Source: Neostapfia colusana
Lineage: Eukaryota > Streptophyta > Magnoliopsida > Poales > Poaceae
Assembly (NCBI GenBank): GCA_030760725.1
Contig: JASWHV010000002.1
Location: forward strand, 60,195,900-60,259,899
Direction: 5' to 3'
DNA: 64,000 nt
Shown here: one piece after another, positions 58,727 to 64,000 of the stretch
Position numbering within the stretch: position 1 is the first letter of the stretch
Layout: every line of letters starts with the position of its first letter
Position numbers and translations under genes: made by a program
The notes under the pieces: model-generated
Database searches by the model: none
What the model was told of the DNA's origin: nothing
What the model saw: the letters and a program-made list of their open reading frames with translations, nothing else

Positions 58727-61700
58727 TGCCAGCACAACCCTATGGTTCTCCCACTCCGGGATCACAGAGGGTGATGCCGTGCGATGCGGCACCCAACAGC
58801 ACACAAGAAAAGATTAAGAATACCTTACAAACTTTTATTTTACATAAAAACAGTGGAAGTCTTTTACAAACTTAATTATACAGCAGAAGTATTATTCATA
58901 ACTATTCTCTCATCCTAACTAAGCAAAAGTGCACCCGTCCATCCCGGGGACGCTACACACTAGCAACACGCACACGACGATCATGGCGGCGTGCAGGGCT
59001 CCAGCTCGGCCGTGTACCCCGACGGGGGCATCGCCTCGTCCTCGGACCCTTCCTCATAACTCTCACCTGCACACAGCTCAAATATTGCAACCGTGAGCAT
59101 GATGGCTCCACAAGGCTTAACCTGAAACTCTACATGCATGGATTAGTAATATAGAAAAAGGATGTTGCTATAAAGACACGCCTACATGTTAATCCTTACT
59201 TTCAGTTTTTTAGCAGCAGTTTAATGTGCCTTAGGCAGCCCTCACATCAGAAGTCCACAATCAAACAAGAAACGCTTTCCTCCGATGTGGTTATGCCAAA
59301 AGTTGAAAATAAACTTAATGAGCTCTACATCTACAGCATACATGGTACCAAGATAATATTAGCTCAATGCATAATATTCTGCTGGCTTCTTCCGGTTATT
59401 ACTACATCACAGCGCAGTGAACAAGCGGTACTCAAATAACCGTGAGGGACGGTTATTGCAATCAATAGACACCCGGATAACACATCACATACACCCACTT
59501 TAAGAAGTGTGGTGCTTCACACCTTCCTACTCTGTTGTATGCAGCAACCTTTCAAAGGAAACCGAAATGCCGTACCGGTCCATCAGTAACGGACAGGAGG
59601 TCCCCGCGTGGAGCGTGTCAGTGCCCACCGGCAGATTTACACCTTGCTACCCTCAACCCACTCCTATAAAATGGTTGGGTAAGCCTCGACATCCAGGTCA
59701 ACCAATTACATCGGTTTCCTGGTTCCCATATGCCAAGATGCATCCGATACTGTTCAAACTTGTCCAGCAGGGCCGTACACGGCTCGGTCCTCAATGGACA
59801 CCAACAGGGCTACGCACGTGAGACCTACACTCACTGCATCCTATCACCTCTGCTGGGTCTCAGTTTCACATTTTTAATCCATTCTCTACCTCTTTCCATC
59901 ACGTGTGACAAAATCTTATCTTGCAAGTAGATTCCAACTACTCGACTTCTACCGAGATCCTAAAAACATTAGCATGGAATTTTCTACTCATCGAGTTGCA
60001 CTACCCAACCCTCCATAGGATTTATAAGTCATGCAAATGGGGTTTCAATCACCTTAGCTCTAATGCAATCATTTCACCCTAGACATAAGTGATACAAATG
60101 AAAACTTTGCAAAAGGTAATTAAATGCAAACCGGGGCTTGCCTGATTGCAAGTTAAACGAGAAGTTAGCGTCTGGTGCGAGGATGTCCAACGGCTCCGGC
60201 ATGTCCTCAACTTCGGTCACTATATGAAATGTAGCAAAATACGTGTATAAGTACTAGTGATTTATAAGAAGTACACTTTTATTCATAGGTACTGCTATTT
60301 AGGTTACTTAATTGTCTTTGGGATTTTTCCAGTGGACACTAGACTCTATAAGGATGATCTGAGCAAAATTTGGAGAGATTTCATTGAACCTTGTGGTCTC
60401 CGAAATTCCCACAAGTACAAGGCTTCTCTGAATTTTGATCCCAAATCTCCCTGGTTCTGACAAAATTTGCTTCACAATTTTTTTAGTTGTCTACAGGGAG
60501 ATTTGAATTTTTGAAGTTTATATGAAATGCTGAAAAGTTTCTGTCTAGAATTGGGAAATTTCAAATGAAGGCTGAACTTTGGATCAGAGTTTAGCCTAGA
60601 AAATGTACTCCAATGAAGCACAAATTTTTACAGGAGATCACTAATGTTATGAAGAATCTTCAAGCCAAATATGAGGACCATAACAGGGATCTTCTGGAAT
60701 TGATTCCCAAAGATTTAAATTTGATGAATTTTGCAGAAAATTTCAGAGATCTTCAGATCAAATTTTCTACATTTCTGCAAAGTACTGACTGAGAGGAATC
60801 CAACAAAATTTGTTCCACAAATTTTGGACATTCCTACTAAAAGTTATGGGGTTTCAAAGTTTGACTTAAATCTGAAATTCGGGAAAAGTTTAAACTTTGG
60901 TTGTGGGCCCCATGATTTAAATCGGCCCACTGAGCTCGCGGACACATAGCAGCCCATGTGGTTTCACCCGCGCTGCCACACTGAATCACAGCCGCAATCC
61001 GATCCCCTCTAGGAGACAGAGGCTGACCAGTGGGACCCTGTCCCCTTCGTCTTCCTCGTGACACCCGCGCTTCCCCCGCGGCAACCCTCGCCAGAGAGCT
61101 CGGCGGAGCAGGTTCCCCTGGTCCAAACTTCACCAAACTTGCCTCCTGTGAGTTTTACACCATGCTTAACACGATGGTGGGGTCGGGGAAGGATGACAAT
61201 GACTGGAACAGTGCTCGCACCGGCAGCCATGTCGAGCTCCACTTCGGCGACCTCGTTCCCACTCGGAAATGGGTCATTCGGGTTAGGGTTTGCTCCAAAA
61301 GCATCAGTGAGGCGTGGACAACCTTGACCTATAGCCCGTTCTCCATAAAAACCACCGAAGATGGGACCTCACTGTTGACCTGAGTCCGCAAAATGACGGC
61401 GGCGACAAAAACTCGAAGAACTCCTCCGGTCCTTGATGGTTTCGAGCGCCATTTAATCGAGAAGGACCGTAGCGACCTAGCAAAGCTTCTCCTAGACCAA
61501 AATGAACTCTGGCTACTCCTGCGCGATGAATTTGGTTGTAGACCGAGGTTCATCGCTATGAACTATGGTTTGGGAAAACTCAAAATTCTAGCTAACAGCG
61601 GAACCAAATGAGGAACGGTTTTCGGCTACACCATCTAGGCTGTCAAGCGTACCTTTTTCGTACAGGGAACCGGAGATGAAGAGGGCTGTAGCATGCTGGC

Positions 61701-62080
61701 GACAGTGAGTCCGAACTGTGCTCCGCTGGTTCACTTCGGCACTCGACGGAGGTCATCCGTTTGCGGCTACTACGAGCAAGCAACCTTGGTGTTGATGTGG
61801 TAGACCGATAAGCACGTCGTGGCACTGCTTTCTTGCGTTGGGAGATCGAGCAACCGAGGAACAACCGAGCCGAGCAATCGGAACAGAGACAGCGGCACCG
61901 AAGTGTGTTCTTCGCGGAAGAGAACTGGAAGAGCTGCGAGCGAGCGAGAGAAGCAAATAGGAACTTCGGTGATGTGGCTGTGGCGTGTTGAACTGATCAA
62001 GCTACCGAGGAAGCAGGAGCTGGCAAAGTGAAAGTCATCGGGAGCGGGGTGCAGCCGGCGCTGGTGTTCTTACGGTGATT
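58727..62080 (-). repeat. LTR G, Tekay-like, truncated by element H
   Basis: Begins on the plus strand with TGCCAGCACAACCC, aligning with the U5 end of elements 1/2, and keeps the same order of landmarks: AATAAA (58834-58839), mini-gene exons, CTTGCC block (60140), GC-rich promoter side (60900-61900). No primer site lies to its left, so it is a 3' LTR, a solo LTR or a rearranged copy. Its U3 start is not reached: H begins at 62081. Open frames at 61000-62030 are not supported as genes. Confidence 0.75.
58981..61230 (-). CDS. Predicted three-exon mini-gene inside LTR G
   Basis: Exon 1 is 61161-61230 (70 nt, the same length as in element 2), exon 2 60142-60219 (78 nt, from CATATAG to a GC donor) and exon 3 58981-59066 (86 nt, from GTGTGCAG to TGA). 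Both introns are phase 1; the joined frame is open for 77 codons. The middle exon reads TEVEDMPEPLDILAPDAN and aligns loosely with KVEEEPEVLDFVTPEE of element 2. The last exon reads GESYEEGSEDE and ends ELEPCTPP, against GFYEEGTPEEE and WESCTPQS. Such conservation of frame, phase and motif between diverged LTRs is the strongest support for a real gene. AATAAA follows at 58834-58839. Confidence 0.55.
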
Positions 62081-64000
62081 TGTAACACCCCAAAATCATG
62101 TCAAGAGGGGAATTTAAAAACATTTTGGACGTGTTGCATGTGTTGCAAAAATTCAAATTCAAACTGGAATTCAAATTAAACTCAAAACAGAAATAAAAAA
62201 GAAAAAGAAAAAGAAAAAAACAAATCTTCCCGGCCAGTGGGCCGAAACCCACCAGCCGGCCCACCCAACTCCCGAGCCAGCCCGCAGCCGTGAGCCCGCG
62301 CCCCCTCTCGCAGACAGGCGGGACCCACCTGTCATCCCTAACCCCCGATCGTCCGAAACCCGGACTGTTCCCCCGCGCGTGCGCGATCTCAACCGACCGG
62401 ATTTCCGCCGAATTCTGGTTCCGGAGGACTCCGACTCGATCTAAACTAACACGCCGCCCTCCCCCGTCTATAAAAACCCCGGCATCGTTCCGTTTTTCCC
62501 CACGATCCGCCGTTTTTCTCTCCGGTGAGAACCCGAGTTTCTCCGGCGAATTCTGCTCGATCTACGCTCGGGAATTCTGATCTAACTCGCTGGTCTTGAT
62601 CCACCGCCTCCGGGGAACCTCGCAGGTGCAGAAAACTCGGTGGTTTGCGGTTCAAACACAGCGCCGACGAGCCTCGCCGTGAACTCACCTCGGACCTCGT
62701 CGCCGATCGCTTTCCAGGACCTCCAAGCTCAAGAAAACCCCCGGGGTGAGATCCCCGACCACCCCTCCACCGATCTATGCCATAAAATCACAGTTTTAGG
62801 AAGAATTGACGAAGATCCAAAACTCTCCGGCGAGACCGCCGCCTCCCGCCGCCGTGCGCCGCCGGGCAGCGCCGCCCGCGCTCGATCAGAGCGACGTGGC
62901 CTCTTGTGCGCCGTCTATTTTAAATCGCACGGTAGAATTTAAATCCCCGCGTAGCGGTTCGACGTTATAATCTCAGCTGTCTGTTTTAAATCGGACGGTC
63001 CACGTCAGCCCCGCGTTATAAAGGCCGGAATTCTTACGCGCTACCCCCTGGGGTTCTTGGAAAATAAGAGCTAGCCCCAGAAACTTCTGATCTAGCCCCT
63101 GGAACTTCAGAAAATCATGTAAATTCATTTAAAAATCAGTTATGTGTAGTTAGACCCCTGGAAATTCTTAAAATAATATAATAGACCCTGTAGTGGGGTG
63201 AGTTTACCTTTTTAACCCTATGTGATATTAAATTTAGGAATTTGAATATGTGTTTGGTATTTAAAATTTAAAAGATGGGACAAACACATTGTAAATTCAA
63301 ATTAAAAACTTTCCTAGTATTTGGAAAACTTTGGAGTGAGATAAAAATAGATTTTTGGCTGAAATGAATCTATTTAATTGATTATTCACATTTATTAGTA
63401 ATAGGGACACATTTTTAAGTAGAGAACAATTCTGAAAATTAGTAAAATAAATGTAAAATAGTTCACATCAGAAGAGAAGTTCAAAAATATATTATTTAAT
63501 ATTTTAGACTCAAAACCTATTCTGTTTAGATGAGGTGTCTTACTATTTTCATAATAAAGTGCACATTTAGGCATAGGAAATAAATCTGAAAATATAGCTT
63601 GCTAGGTATAAATAACTAGAAAATGATAAATAAAGTTTCCAAAATCCAAAGAATTCAGTTTAGTGTTGGTAGAAGATTTGAAGACACATATGAAGTAGGA
63701 AAATACCTTTCATACATACTTGGTAGCTAAAATGTGTATCAATTAAATATAAGGGATTTATTTAAATTAGAAATTCATATACAGTATGCCAACATGAATA
63801 TGAATACAACAATAGAAATCATATGTACATGTTTAAAAGTGCATGTAAGCCAAAATCAACACACATAGAGTAACCACAACACATAGAAATGAGAATGGCT
63901 TTCATAAGTGTGAATGTGTGGCTTGTATGAAGTGGAAGTGTGAACTATGTCTTATGACTTGTTGTTTTCTTTTGCTATGTGTGATGGTATGAGTAGAACC
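62081..64000 (+). repeat. LTR H, start of a further gypsy element
   Basis: Opens TGTAACACCCC, a common start of grass gypsy LTRs, with TGATT (62076-62080) as a possible target duplication. It includes a GC-rich promoter region and TATAAAAA at 62469-62476, then runs out of the window. Downstream of about 63100 the sequence is AT-rich and I see no gene in it. Open frames at 62170-62940 lie in GC-rich LTR sequence and are unsupported. Confidence 0.7.
62469..62476 (+). promoter_or_regulatory. TATA box of LTR H
   Basis: TATAAAAA followed by CCCCGG, about 390 bp into the LTR, a strong match to plant TATA boxes. Confidence 0.65.

Noticed and set aside
61030..62031. Frames of 70-117 codons in LTR G
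   Set aside because: They are GC-rich LTR sequence. They overlap each other on both strands and do not correspond to frames in related LTRs, except the predicted exon 1.

Overview
The window comes from a large, repeat-rich plant nuclear genome. A grass is my best guess, from the mix of long-LTR Tekay-type Ty3/gypsy chromoviruses with initiator-Met tRNA primer sites, a SIRE-like Ty1/copia element and BARE/Angela-like copia remains. I see no host gene, rRNA, tRNA or CRISPR. Nearly every base belongs to LTR retrotransposons nested in one another.

Layout. 1-2043 is the decayed 3' end of a gypsy pol (element A). It runs into an LTR (2044-2556, resuming 30333-31642) that is followed by a primer-binding site and an ORF1 (31915-32820). 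This LTR is split by a 27.8 kb inverted structure (2557-30332): two near-identical, coding-intact Tekay-like elements, 1 (minus, 2557-16612) and 2 (plus, 16617-30332), joined head to head at the U3 ends of their 5' LTRs through 4 bp, TTAA. 32861-42944 is a full-length but decayed copia element (B) with identical GAGTG target duplications. 42950-44714 holds the end of another LTR with a primer site and a non-coding leader. 44715-55781 is a copia element (C) split by a truncated gypsy piece (D, 46031 to about 53451), which itself carries a solo LTR (E, 50020-53014, CTTCC duplications). 55782-58726 is a gag-protease remnant with its own LTR (F), 58727-62080 a long gypsy LTR on the minus strand (G), and 62081-64000 the start of another gypsy LTR (H).

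Two things stand out. First, the inverted pair looks like two reverse-transcribed cDNAs ligated at unprocessed U3 ends and inserted as one unit. The 4 bp equal the two A residues between polypurine tract and LTR, contributed once by each partner; no target duplication flanks either partner at the junction; and each element's two LTRs match each other while differing from the partner's. Second, LTRs of three distinct Tekay-like families (elements 1/2, solo LTR E, LTR G) each contain what reads as a complete three-exon mini-gene: phase-1 introns, a GC-AG second intron, an acidic terminal exon, and a poly(A) signal before the LTR end. Decayed relatives are visible in LTRs A and D. I know of no description of such an LTR-borne gene. 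It is a prediction from sequence alone, without RNA or protein evidence.

Elements 1 and 2 keep intact protease, reverse transcriptase, RNase H, integrase and chromodomain, but their upstream ORF1 lacks a recognisable capsid core, and the zinc knuckle lies in the pol frame. They may need Gag supplied in trans. All other coding regions are broken by stops, many consistent with C-to-T decay of methylated DNA.
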